64,000 bases of DNA, from contig NZ_CP082271.1 of assembly GCF_019880365.1 (NCBI RefSeq), forward strand, positions 1,922,001-1,986,000. Reading direction: 5' to 3'. The stretch's first letter is position 1. Every line of letters begins with the position of its first letter. Position numbers and translations under genes: made by a program. The DNA comes from Pseudomonas sp. DNDY-54 (lineage in GTDB: Bacteria; Pseudomonadota; Gammaproteobacteria; Pseudomonadales; Pseudomonadaceae). The notes beneath the pieces were generated by a model. That model saw only the letters and a list, made by a program, of their open reading frames with translations. It did no database searches and was not told the DNA's origin. Shown here one piece after another: positions 14,231 through 22,297 of this stretch.

Positions 14231-16803
14231 CAGAGCACCTCCTCGGTGACAGGAATCAGGTGAAGTTCGTGTGCATGTACTGGACGGCGCTGGCCGCGTT
14301 CCCTGACGAAGTGAACGTCCGGATCGCCGCGTTGGTCGTTGACGAAGGTGCGGAAGCGCTTGAGTTTTTCTGGATCCTTGATGGCGTTGGCCCACTCGCA
14401 TTCGTAGCGATCGACCACCAGCTGCATCTGCGCTTCCAGCTCGGCGGCGAGGTTCAGGCTGTCGGCGATGACGACCTCCTTGAGGTAATCGAGGCCGCCG
14501 TCCAGGGATTCGCGCCACACGGAGGTGCGTTGGAGCTTGTCCGCGGTGCGGATGTAGAACATCAGGAAGCGGTCGATGTAGCGGATCAGCGTTTCGTCAT
14601 CGAGGTCAGTGGCGAACAGCTCGGCGTGACGCGGACGCATGCCGCCGTTGCCAGCCACATAGAGGTTCCAGCCATTCTCGGTAGCGATTACGCCGATGTC
14701 CTTGCTCTGCGCCTCGGCACATTCGCGGGTGCAGCCGGAGACGCCGAACTTGATCTTGTGTGGCGAGCGCAGGCCCTTGTAGCGATCTTCCAGGCGCAGC
14801 GCCATGCCGACGCTGTCCTGCACCCCGTAGCGGCACCAGGTACTGCCGACGCAGGATTTCACCGTGCGCAGGGATTTGCCGTAGGCGTGACCTGTCTCGA
14901 AGCCGGCCTCGATCAGCTCACCCCAGATATCCGGCAGCTCGTGCAACTGAGCACCGAACAGGTCGATGCGCTGACCGCCGGTGATCTTGGTGTAAAGGTC
15001 ATATTTCTTGGCGACGGCACCGAGGGCGATCAGCTTGTCCGGCGTGATCTCACCGCCGGCGATGCGCGGCACCACCGAATAAGTGCCGTTCTTTTGCATG
15101 TTCGCCATGAAGGTGTCGTTGGTGTCCTGCAGCGGGATCAGGCCTGGATCGGTGATCGGCTGGTTCCAGCAGGACGCGAGGATCGAGCCTACCGCCGGCT
15201 TGCAAATGTCGCAGCCAGTGTGGCCGCGGCCGTGTTTGGCCAGCAGCTCATTGAAACTGATGATGCCCTCGACGCGGACGATGCCGTACAGCTCCTGGCG
15301 GGTGTGGGCGAAGTGCTCGCACAGGCTCTTGTCGACCTCCACGCCACGGGCGGTCAGCTCATGTTCGAAGACCTGCTTGAGCAGCGCGCTGCAACCGCCG
15401 CAGCCGGTGCCGGCCTTGGTCGCGGCTTTCAGCTCACCGAGGTCGGTGATTCCGGCGTCGACCTGGCAGCACACCGCGCCTTTAGTAACGTTGTGGCATG
15501 AGCAAATGGTGGCGGTGTCGGGTAGGGCGTCGGCGCCCAGCGTCGGTGCGCCATCGGACAGCGGCAGGATCAGGCTGGACGGATCGGCCGGCAGCTTGAT
15601 GCCGTTTTGCGCGTACTGCAGCAGGGTGTCGTAATAACTGTTGTCGCCAATCAGCACAGCACCGATGACGCGCTTGCCGTCCTCGGACAGCACCAGACGG
15701 CGGTAGCTCGCATTCGCTTCATCAATGAAACGGTAGCTCTTGGCGCCTGACGTGGCGGCGTGTGCATCGCCGATGGAGCCGACATCGACGCCGAGCAGCT
15801 TGAGCTTGGTGGACATGTCGGCGCCGCTGAAAGGCTGATGTGGCTCGCCGGTGAGCAGGGCTGCGACGTTACGCGCCATGGTGTAGCCGGGCGCAACCAG
15901 GCCGAAGACCATGCCGTTCCAGGATGCGCACTCGCCGATGGCGAAAATCGACGGATCGCTGGTGCGGTAGTCGTTATCGATGACCACGCCGCCGCGCGGT
16001 GCTATTTCCAGCTCGGCGCTGCGGGCCAGTGCATCCTGCGGGCGGATACCGGCGGAGAAGACGATCAGGTCGGTTTCCAGATACTCACATCTACCATCAG
16101 CGCCCTCGTTGAAGTTCATCCGGTACGCGTATTCCTCACCGATGACGATTTCCTGCGTAGCGCGGGACAGATGCACGCCGACACCCAGCGCCTCGATACG
16201 GGCCTTGAGCGCCTTACCGCCTTCCTCGTCCAGCTGCACCGGCATCAGGCGTGGAGCGAACTCCACGACATGGGCTTCCAGGCCAAGCGACTTGAGTGCG
16301 TTGGCCGCTTCCAGACCAAGCAGGCCGCCGCCGACCACCACGCCGCGCTTGGCATTGCTGGCGGCGGCGCGAATGGCGTCAAGGTCATCCAGGGTGCGGT
16401 AGACCAGACGCGAGTTGCCTTCGGCGCCTGGAATCGGCGGTACGAACGGGTAGGAACCGGTGGCCAGGATCAGCTTGTCGTACGGCTGGCGGCCTTCGCG
16501 GGTGACCACTTCCTTGCGCTCACGGTCGATTTCCAGCACCTGCACGCCGAGGTGCATATGCACGCCGTGAGTGGCGTAATAGTCCGCTTCGCACATGGCC
16601 AGCGAGTCGGCATCGCGGCCACCGAAGTACTCGGACAGGTGAACGCGATCGTAGGCACGCTGGCGCTCTTCGCCGTACACGTGCAACTGATACTGGCTCA
16701 GCGCACCGCGCTCGATCAGCTGCTCGACACAGTGGTGTCCCACCATGCCGTTGCCGATCACGATCAATGTTTCACTCTTGATCGGGGTGATGATTGCGTT
16801 CAT
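14230..16803 (-). CDS. nirB: Assimilatory NADH-nitrite reductase large subunit
   Basis: An 857-residue cytoplasmic enzyme that reduces nitrite to ammonium with NADH. N-terminal FAD/NADH domain (GNGMVGHHCVEQL near residue 20 and GGGLLGLEAANAL for NADH), then a BFD-type [2Fe-2S] region with CSCHNVTKG and GCGGCSALL near 430-480 and TGCDICKP near 530, then the sulfite/nitrite reductase domain with the sirohaem/[4Fe-4S] cysteines in CVGSTWCRYG and SGCTRECAEA near 650-692. Length fits the family. GGAGG lies just upstream of ATG 16803. Upstream DNA holds a sigma-54-like promoter and a leader terminator, so control by nitrogen limitation and nitrate/nitrite is likely. Confidence 0.95.
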   Translation of the reverse strand: MNAIITPIKSETLIVIGNGMVGHHCVEQLIERGALSQYQLHVYGEERQRAYDRVHLSEYFGGRDADSLAMCEADYYATHGVHMHLGVQVLEIDRERKEVVTREGRQPYDKLILATGSYPFVPPIPGAEGNSRLVYRTLDDLDAIRAAASNAKRGVVVGGGLLGLEAANALKSLGLEAHVVEFAPRLMPVQLDEEGGKALKARIEALGVGVHLSRATQEIVIGEEYAYRMNFNEGADGRCEYLETDLIVFSAGIRPQDALARSAELEIAPRGGVVIDNDYRTSDPSIFAIGECASWNGMVFGLVAPGYTMARNVAALLTGEPHQPFSGADMSTKLKLLGVDVGSIGDAHAATSGAKSYRFIDEANASYRRLVLSEDGKRVIGAVLIGDNSYYDTLLQYAQNGIKLPADPSSLILPLSDGAPTLGADALPDTATICSCHNVTKGAVCCQVDAGITDLGELKAATKAGTGCGGCSALLKQVFEHELTARGVEVDKSLCEHFAHTRQELYGIVRVEGIISFNELLAKHGRGHTGCDICKPAVGSILASCWNQPITDPGLIPLQDTNDTFMANMQKNGTYSVVPRIAGGEITPDKLIALGAVAKKYDLYTKITGGQRIDLFGAQLHELPDIWGELIEAGFETGHAYGKSLRTVKSCVGSTWCRYGVQDSVGMALRLEDRYKGLRSPHKIKFGVSGCTRECAEAQSKDIGVIATENGWNLYVAGNGGMRPRHAELFATDLDDETLIRYIDRFLMFYIRTADKLQRTSVWRESLDGGLDYLKEVVIADSLNLAAELEAQMQLVVDRYECEWANAIKDPEKLKRFRTFVNDQRGDPDVHFVRERGQRRPVHAHELHLIPVTEEVL

Positions 16804-16850
16804 GCCTGGTCCTCCGTCGATGCCGCGCTACGGCGTCGTCGTACAAAAAC

Positions 16851-16892
16851 AAAAAAGGCGCCTGGAGCTGTCGGGCAGCTCCAGGCGCCTTT
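16851..16892 (-). terminator. Leader terminator (attenuator) upstream of nirB
   Basis: Read on the minus strand, a perfect inverted repeat of 14 G/C-rich pairs (16857-16870 with 16876-16889), extendable to 17 by flanking A-T pairs, is followed at once by a T run (16851-16856) and a second T run (16844-16849). This is an intrinsic terminator placed 48 bases before the nirB start, between promoter and gene. Such a position means nirB needs antitermination. Confidence 0.85.
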
Positions 16893-16940
16893 GCCTGGTA
16901 TTCATGGAATGTGGGGGTGATGTGCGAGCGACGTTGCCCG
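16881..16940 (-). promoter_or_regulatory. Two-hexaloop RNA motif, putative NasT (ANTAR) antitermination site
   Basis: On the minus strand two stem-loops with six-base loops occur in order. P1 (16940-16925) has a 5-bp stem CGGGC/GCTCG with loop AACGTC. P2 (16898-16881) has a 6-bp stem CCAGGC/GCCTGG with loop AAAGGC. Both loops have A at position 1 and G at position 4, the hallmark of RNA targets of ANTAR proteins such as NasT and NasR. The 3' arm of P2 is also the 5' arm of the terminator, so P2 and terminator exclude each other. A 26-base linker separates P1 from P2. NasT itself is not in the window. Confidence 0.75.
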
Positions 16941-17030
16941 TTGCACCCGTCCCGTGCCATGTGTGGCTGATGGTCTTCGTTGACCGCGGGAAGCTCTGCC
17001 GAATCGGTCGGCAGGTGTTGAAGGTGACAT

Positions 17031-17046
17031 AGCAGGTTGCATGCCA
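17031..17046 (-). promoter_or_regulatory. Sigma-54-type (-24/-12) promoter for nirB
   Basis: The minus strand reads TGGCATGCAACCTGCT, with the invariant GG and GC separated by 10 bases and a good fit to TGGCACG-N4-TTGCW. Transcription would begin near 17020 and give a leader of about 215 bases that contains the two hexaloops and the terminator. A 7-bp hairpin (16996-17014) would be near the RNA 5' end. An NtrC-dependent start suits nitrogen assimilation genes. Confidence 0.65.
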
Positions 17047-17092
17047 GTGGTGGGTGCAGGTGGCAGCGTCCAGGGAACCGCTGCTAGGAACT

Positions 17093-17152
17093 GGTGGGCT
17101 GAAGCCCACCCTACGCAACCTCCGTCTACCGTAGGGTGGGCTTCAGCCCACC
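17093..17152. repeat. REP-like inverted pair (GTAGGGTGGGC family)
   Basis: Two palindromic units face each other: GGTGGGCTGAAGCCCACCCTAC at 17093 and its near reverse complement starting GTAGGGTGGGCTTCAGCC at 17131. Each unit contains the internal palindrome GGTGGGCT..AGCCCACC. The same family recurs at 19807, 42992, 54925 and 59812 in this window. No transposase is adjacent. Confidence 0.75.
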
Positions 17153-17374
17153 AATGATTCCCACAGCCCTCACATCCGTTTCCGCTTGCTGAGGCGCGGC
17201 ACCGACCCAGAAGGGTGCGGTGCAAGAGACCGGTTCCCCTATTTGGGGCGATATGGCAAACGTTTCGGCCCGAGCCGAACGTTGCGCCCCGGTAGTCGGT
17301 CAGTACACGACTTGCCGATGGCAGCGTGCCTATCCTGCTGCTGGCTTTATCAACTGACGAATCGCGGAGATCAC

Positions 17375-18235
17375 GTGAACAAGGTCATCGAACAACCCCT
17401 GTTGCTTGGCATGATGCGGCTGATGCAATACCCCGAGCTGGCACAACCGCAGGACTTGCTGAGCTTTATCGAGCGTTGTGTCGAGCGCGGCCTGAGCGGC
17501 TTCGACCATGCCGACATCTACGGTGGCGGTGAGTGCGAAGCGCATTTTGGGGCTGCGTTGAAACTGAGCCCGGCGTTGCGTCAACAGATCCAGTTGATCG
17601 GCAAGGCCGATATCGTGCCTGCCGATCAGGATCGCTCGCGGTGGAAGGTCAAGCATTACAACACCGAGGCGACCCATCTCGTCGAAGCGGTCGAAGGCAC
17701 ACTCAAGCGGCTCGGCGTCGAGCGTCTGGACGGCTTTCTGCTGCACCGGCCCGACCCCTTGTTGCGCATTCACGAAGTTGCCCGGACGCTGGATGACCTG
17801 GTCAGCAGCGGAAAGGTCGGCTGGCTGGGCGTCTCCAATGCGGAGCTGCTGCAGTGTCAGGTCCTGGCGCGCGAGCTGCCGCTACGCTGCAATCAGATCG
17901 AGCTGTCCTTGCAGGCTCAAGATTATGCGTGGGATGGCCGTTTGCACGGCCTTGAGGCAGAGGGGTTACAGGTCTTGGCCTGGTCGCCGATGGCGGGTGG
18001 CCGTTTCGTGCCAGCGCTGCAGACCGTGCTGGAGGAGGCGGGTGATGCGCTCGGCGCCACGGCCAATCAGGTCGCGCTTGCCTGGGTGCGCAAGTTGCCG
18101 GGTTGTCCGGTCCCGATTCTCGGCAGTCTGCGCTGGGAAAGGATTGAAGAAGCCCTTAACGGTGTGCACCTGCAATTGGATACGCCCACCTGGTTTCACC
18201 TTGCCGAAGCAGCCCGCGGCCATGCGGTAGCCTGA
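17375..18235 (+). CDS. Aldo/keto reductase (YdhF-like)
   Basis: A 286-residue cytoplasmic NADPH-dependent oxidoreductase with the AKR catalytic tetrad in order: Asp and Tyr in FDHADIYGGG, Lys in LIGKADIV, His in FLLHRPDPLL. The late segment with GSLRWERIEEAL is typical of YdhF-type members. GTG at 17375 is chosen because GGAG lies six bases upstream and the conserved sequence MNKVIEQPLLLGMMRLMQ begins there; the longer frame upstream looks non-coding. Physiological substrate is unknown. Confidence 0.85.
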   Translation: MNKVIEQPLLLGMMRLMQYPELAQPQDLLSFIERCVERGLSGFDHADIYGGGECEAHFGAALKLSPALRQQIQLIGKADIVPADQDRSRWKVKHYNTEATHLVEAVEGTLKRLGVERLDGFLLHRPDPLLRIHEVARTLDDLVSSGKVGWLGVSNAELLQCQVLARELPLRCNQIELSLQAQDYAWDGRLHGLEAEGLQVLAWSPMAGGRFVPALQTVLEEAGDALGATANQVALAWVRKLPGCPVPILGSLRWERIEEALNGVHLQLDTPTWFHLAEAARGHAVA

Positions 18236-18400
18236 GCACGTTCCGATACCGCCCAGGCAGTACCAGCGGATACAGCCTTCTGTCGGTTCGCCTGGCCAAG
18301 GCCATATTCCTGACACAGTCTCTTCCTAGGGTATCCGCCTGACGCCGCAGTACCCCGCACACCGCGTGGTGCCGGCTCCACTGGATGGAGATTTTTGCTT

Positions 18401-19762
18401 ATGCGAAACCCGAAGCCGCTCGTCTTGGCGCTTGCCGCTGCACTCTGTTCACCCGTTTTTGCCGCACCTGTGTGGGCTGCTGACAACACGCTGGTTGGAT
18501 GGGCCATGATGCCCGCCGACACCTTTTCAGACGGCCCGACCTCGGGTCAGATGGCCAGCGGTAACCCTTACGGCACATTCCAGCCACCCTATGAGGGGCT
18601 GCAGCCGGTGCAGGGTTTCTCCGCGGTACTGCCGGGCGCGGATGAGAACAGCTTCGTGTTCATGACCGACAACGGCTTCGGTGGGCAAACGAACTCTGCC
18701 GATACGCTGTTGCGGCTTTACAGCGTTCGGCCGGATTTCCGTACCGCCAACGGCGGCAGCGGCAAGGTCAGTGCCAGTGACTATCTCAGCGGCGCGCCGC
18801 TGGCGCGCTTCACCCATCCCTCGCGCCTGACGCTCAACGACATTAATCAAAAGCTGGAACTGCCGATTCAGGCCGACTACCGCTTCTACTACAACGACGG
18901 ATCGAAGCCGCACGTGGACAGTGCCATCGACTTTGGTCGCCTGCTGACGGGCGCCGACCTCGACATCGAATCGGTGCGCCGCGACAAGAACTGCGCCATG
19001 TGGTTTGGCGATGAGTTTGGGCCTTACCTGGTCAAAACCGATGCGTCCGGTACCGTCACCCGCAGTGCCATTTCGCTGCCCGGCGTCTACGCGCCGCAGC
19101 ACAACGACGTCGTAGCCGGGCGGGCCAAGGCGAATCTGGATGGTTCCGGTGGCTTTGAAGGCATGGCAATCAACCCGCGCGGTGATCGCCTGTACGCGCT
19201 GTTGGAAAAAACCGTCAGCGGCGATCCGGCCGGTACGTTGCGCATCAATGAATTCGACATCGAGCAGGAGCGTTATACCGGCAAGGTGTTCTTCTATCGC
19301 CTGCAGGCGCCGGAGCACGCCATCGGTGACATGACCGCCATCGACGAGACACGCTTTCTGGTCATCGAGCGCAATGGCGCTACCGCAACCAACGGCACCC
19401 CGTTCAAGAAGATCTACCTGATCGACATCCGTGGCGTCGCCAGTGGTGGTGCCGTGCATAAAACCGAAGTGGTCGACCTCATGCAGCTGGCCGACCCCGA
19501 TGACCTGAACGGCGACGGCCTGCGCACGTTCACCTTCCCCTACGTGACCATCGAAAGCGTACTGCCGCTGGATGCACGCACGTTGCTGGTAACCAACGAC
19601 AACAACTTCCCCGGTGGCGGTGGACGCGCACTGGCGGCGGATGTCACGGAGTTCCTGAAGATTCGTCTGGCCAAGCCCATCCCCGGCGTCCGCCCACCCC
19701 ACCAGCAACAAACCAGGGATGCGCGTCGTTGCGATGTAACGGCAGGAGTGGGGCAGGGTTGA
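18401..19762 (+). CDS. Secreted phytase/esterase-like beta-propeller protein
   Basis: About 453 residues. A signal peptide (cut near APVWAADN) is followed by the domain called esterase-like activity of phytase (PF13449), recognisable by VFMTDNGFGGQTNS, GDEFGPYLVKTD, GFEGMAINP and LLVTNDNNFPGGGGR. Members act in the periplasm or outside the cell on phosphoesters or esters; the substrate here is unknown. ATG at 18401 has GGAG ten bases upstream. The last 25 or so residues (after FLKIRLAKPI) are low in family features and run towards a REP element, so the C-terminus may have been altered. Confidence 0.8.
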   Translation: MRNPKPLVLALAAALCSPVFAAPVWAADNTLVGWAMMPADTFSDGPTSGQMASGNPYGTFQPPYEGLQPVQGFSAVLPGADENSFVFMTDNGFGGQTNSADTLLRLYSVRPDFRTANGGSGKVSASDYLSGAPLARFTHPSRLTLNDINQKLELPIQADYRFYYNDGSKPHVDSAIDFGRLLTGADLDIESVRRDKNCAMWFGDEFGPYLVKTDASGTVTRSAISLPGVYAPQHNDVVAGRAKANLDGSGGFEGMAINPRGDRLYALLEKTVSGDPAGTLRINEFDIEQERYTGKVFFYRLQAPEHAIGDMTAIDETRFLVIERNGATATNGTPFKKIYLIDIRGVASGGAVHKTEVVDLMQLADPDDLNGDGLRTFTFPYVTIESVLPLDARTLLVTNDNNFPGGGGRALAADVTEFLKIRLAKPIPGVRPPHQQQTRDARRCDVTAGVGQG

Positions 19763-19806
19763 AGCCCTGAAGCTCACCCCGCAGGTGCGCCCAACACGCA
19801 CCCTAT

Positions 19807-19882
19807 GTAGGGTGCGCTTCAGCCCACCGATGGCGGCTCCGCCAGGTGGGCGCTAACCCTGTAGGGTGGGCTTCGGCCCACC
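19807..19882. repeat. REP-like elements of the GTAGGGTGG family
   Basis: Two copies in the same direction, starting at 19807 and 19861, share GTAGGGTG(C/G)GCTTC(A/G)GCCCACC. A reverse-oriented partial copy precedes them at about 19789-19806. They lie between the convergent ends of the phytase-like gene and the oxidoreductase gene. Confidence 0.7.
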
Positions 19883-19924
19883 CATAACGACACAGTCATG
19901 AGCTTCTGACCGACCGGGATGGCC

Positions 19925-20959
19925 TCACGCCTCGCCCACCTGCACCACCAGCTTGCCGAAGTTCTTCCCCTCAAGCAGGCCAATGAATGCCTCGGGTGCG
20001 TTTTCCAGGCCCTGCACGATCTGCTCGCGGTACTTGATCTTGCCCTCGGCATACCAAGCGCTCATGTCGCGGGCGAACTCGTCGTAGCGGTGGCCGTAGT
20101 CGTTGAAGATGATGAACCCCTGCATGCGCATACGCTTTTTCAGGATGGTATCGAGCAACAGCGGCAGCCGATCTGGGCCGTCGGGCAGCCCCGTGCTGTT
20201 GTACTGCGCAACTACGCCACAGACCGGGATCCGAGCGCTGGTATTGAGCAGCGGCAACACGGCATCGAACACCTTGCCGCCGACGTTCTCGTAGTAGATG
20301 TCGATGCCGTCCGGGCAGTGCTTGGCCAGCTGTTCCGGGAAGTCCTCGGCACGGTGGTCAATACAGGCATCGAAGCCAAGCGTTTCGACCGCATGACGGC
20401 ACTTCTCCGAACCACCGGCGATGCCTACTACACGGCAGCCTTTCAGCTTGCCAATCTGGCCGACGGTGGCGCCGACCGGTCCGGTGGCTGCCGCGACCAC
20501 CAGCGTTTCCCCGGCCTTGGGCTGGCCGATATCGAGCAGTCCCATGTAGGCGGTAAAGCCCGGCATGCCCAGTACACCCAGCGCGTGCGAGGGGTGTTGC
20601 ATCTCCTGGCCGAGCTTCAGCAGCCCTTCACCGTCGGAGACCGCATAGTCCTGCCAGCCATTTCCGCTGAGCACCCAGTCGCCTTCTTTATAGTTCGCAT
20701 GACGGGACTCCATCACGCGACACACCGTGCCGCCCACCATGACATCGCCCACTTCCATCGGCGGTGCGTAAGACGGCCCGGCACTCATGCGTCCGCGCAT
20801 GTACGGGTCCAGCGAGAGGTAGACGGTGCGCAGCAACAACTGGCCATCCTCAGGCTTGGGCACCGGACTGGTATCGAGCCGGAAATTGTCAGGTGTAGGC
20901 GCGCCGTTCGGGCGTGAGGCGAGGTGAATGCTGCGGTTGTGTTGCGACTGCTGTGTCAT
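19925..20959 (-). CDS. NADP-dependent MDR oxidoreductase (CurA/leukotriene B4 dehydrogenase-like)
   Basis: A 344-residue medium-chain reductase without zinc ligands. The N-terminal GroES-like part carries LSLDPYMRGRMS, typical of this subfamily, and the Rossmann part carries AATGPVGATVGQIGKLKG followed by GIAGGSEKC for NADP(H). Members reduce alpha,beta-unsaturated ketones or aldehydes, for example curcumin for E. coli CurA. The start ATG gives the usual family N-terminus. It is a single gene. The natural substrate is not known. Confidence 0.88.
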   Translation of the reverse strand: MTQQSQHNRSIHLASRPNGAPTPDNFRLDTSPVPKPEDGQLLLRTVYLSLDPYMRGRMSAGPSYAPPMEVGDVMVGGTVCRVMESRHANYKEGDWVLSGNGWQDYAVSDGEGLLKLGQEMQHPSHALGVLGMPGFTAYMGLLDIGQPKAGETLVVAAATGPVGATVGQIGKLKGCRVVGIAGGSEKCRHAVETLGFDACIDHRAEDFPEQLAKHCPDGIDIYYENVGGKVFDAVLPLLNTSARIPVCGVVAQYNSTGLPDGPDRLPLLLDTILKKRMRMQGFIIFNDYGHRYDEFARDMSAWYAEGKIKYREQIVQGLENAPEAFIGLLEGKNFGKLVVQVGEA

Positions 20960-21152
20960 TGAGATCTCCCGTCTATCAATTCGATCGGATAGAGATGGGA
21001 GCGCATCGGGCGCGGGGCGTTCAATCAGATCAGAACGCCGGCAAGCTTCGACTGATACCGTCCTGCTGGCCGATCACGTCGGTCAGCAGGTGGGCTCATG
21101 GAGGCGTTGTAAAAAGCATCGAGGGCGCGGCGGGTGCGCTAAGCCGAACTGT

Positions 21153-21473
21153 CTATTCCAGCTCGCCCGGGCTCGCCGATTCATGTGGCGGGTCTGCGGT
21201 GATCGTGTCTTGCTCCGTGCGGTGCATGTTTCGGTTGGGCACTGTTTCTTCGTCCTGCATGCCCTTAACGACACGACCATCCTCGGTCACGATCTGGCCT
21301 TGCTCGTTGCGGTGGGTTTCGAGCTTCTCCATTGGCGTGGGGTTGCCCATCGGGCTTGGACGCGCCCCCGTATCGTCTCGCGGCGTGCCGGCTGGCCATT
21401 GGGCAATTGCGGGTTGGGCGGCGGTAACCAATAGCGTGGCCATCGCCAGTGAGGTGAGAAGGGGTCTGTTCAT
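21153..21473 (-). CDS. Small secreted hypothetical protein
   Basis: A 106-residue protein with a clear signal peptide (MNRPLLTSLAMATLLV..., cut after AIAQ) and a polar, disordered-looking mature part rich in Pro, Thr, Glu and Asp. AGGAG lies seven bases before ATG 21473. No domain is recognised. It may form a unit with the next secreted protein upstream, 81 bases away on the same strand. Confidence 0.6.
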   Translation of the reverse strand: MNRPLLTSLAMATLLVTAAQPAIAQWPAGTPRDDTGARPSPMGNPTPMEKLETHRNEQGQIVTEDGRVVKGMQDEETVPNRNMHRTEQDTITADPPHESASPGELE

Positions 21474-21554
21474 GACGTTCTCCTGCTTTCGAGTGGCCGA
21501 CGAGTCGGCGAGTGAGTGGCTGGGATCGCACTCACGGTGCGGAGCAGCCAAGCG

Positions 21555-21908
21555 TCAAGCGCCCTCGGGTTTGCACACCAGCAAGGCAATGGGCCCACCA
21601 CTGGAATATTTACCGGGTACTCGCATCACGGCTTGCTCGTTGGGGTTGATTGAGGCCGCCGGCGTCGCTGTCATCACCGTCTCCTCGGGCAACGCGTGGA
21701 ACTGGCACGACGCGATTTCCTGGCTTCGGTTGGTGACCTTGATGGCGGGAACGCCTTTCAGATCCACCTGACTGGACGAGGCTTCTGGCACGCCCAGCTC
21801 TTCTATTTCCAGATTCATGCCGTTCAGGCGCGTTGCAACCAACGGCTCCTGGCCGAGGGCAGGAAGGACGAACGCCACGCCGAACAGCGCCAATAAAGTT
21901 CTCTTCAT
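21555..21908 (-). CDS. Small secreted hypothetical protein, pseudomonad type
   Basis: A 117-residue protein with a signal peptide (MKRTLLALFGVAFVLPALGQ) and a compact mature domain containing two Cys (ASCQFHALP and LLVCKPEGA) that could form a periplasmic disulfide. Similar small secreted proteins are common in pseudomonads and are often mislabelled as enzymes; I know of no tested function. The start at 21908 is chosen for the signal peptide. Confidence 0.65.
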   Translation of the reverse strand: MKRTLLALFGVAFVLPALGQEPLVATRLNGMNLEIEELGVPEASSSQVDLKGVPAIKVTNRSQEIASCQFHALPEETVMTATPAASINPNEQAVMRVPGKYSSGGPIALLVCKPEGA

Positions 21909-22297
21909 GCTGCGTCTCCGTTTTTGGCTCACTAAAGATGTGAACAGGACAAGCGCGCTGAGTTCGGTACGTCTACTGCGTGCTCTGTACGCACGCGGGG
22001 TTCGCCCGCGCGTTTGAGCGCTGCGCAATCACCATGACGCGAGCCGGTGCAGAAATAGGCATTTTCGCGGGAGTTTGCGTTTCTTTGGAGTTGTGGCGAC
22101 GCACGACGGCGTCGGGACAGGTCGGGTCACATTTGGTTTCAAAACAGTGAACCCCGTTCGTCTTCCTGTGTCAGAGCTGAGCGTTATGGCTCAACCCATG
22201 AAGCCCCGCAGCGCACCTTGCCGGCAGCCCAGCCAGGTCGGTTCGTTTGCGGGTAGTTCTTCCTTCATTTCCTCTTGCACAGTTGCCGAGCGCCTCA
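21909..22297. other. Divergent intergenic region before the glycosyltransferase fusion gene
   Basis: About 390 bases between divergent genes. I see no convincing coding frame, RNA gene or repeat; it should contain promoters for both directions. Confidence 0.45.

Noticed and set aside
14260..16920. Two long plus-strand frames opposite nirB
   Set aside because: They mirror nirB codons in high-GC DNA and show no start signal or domain.
16948..16965. A second TGGCAC-like sigma-54 element in the nirB leader
   Set aside because: The distance between GG and GC is two bases too long for a -24/-12 promoter; the element at 17031-17046 has correct spacing.
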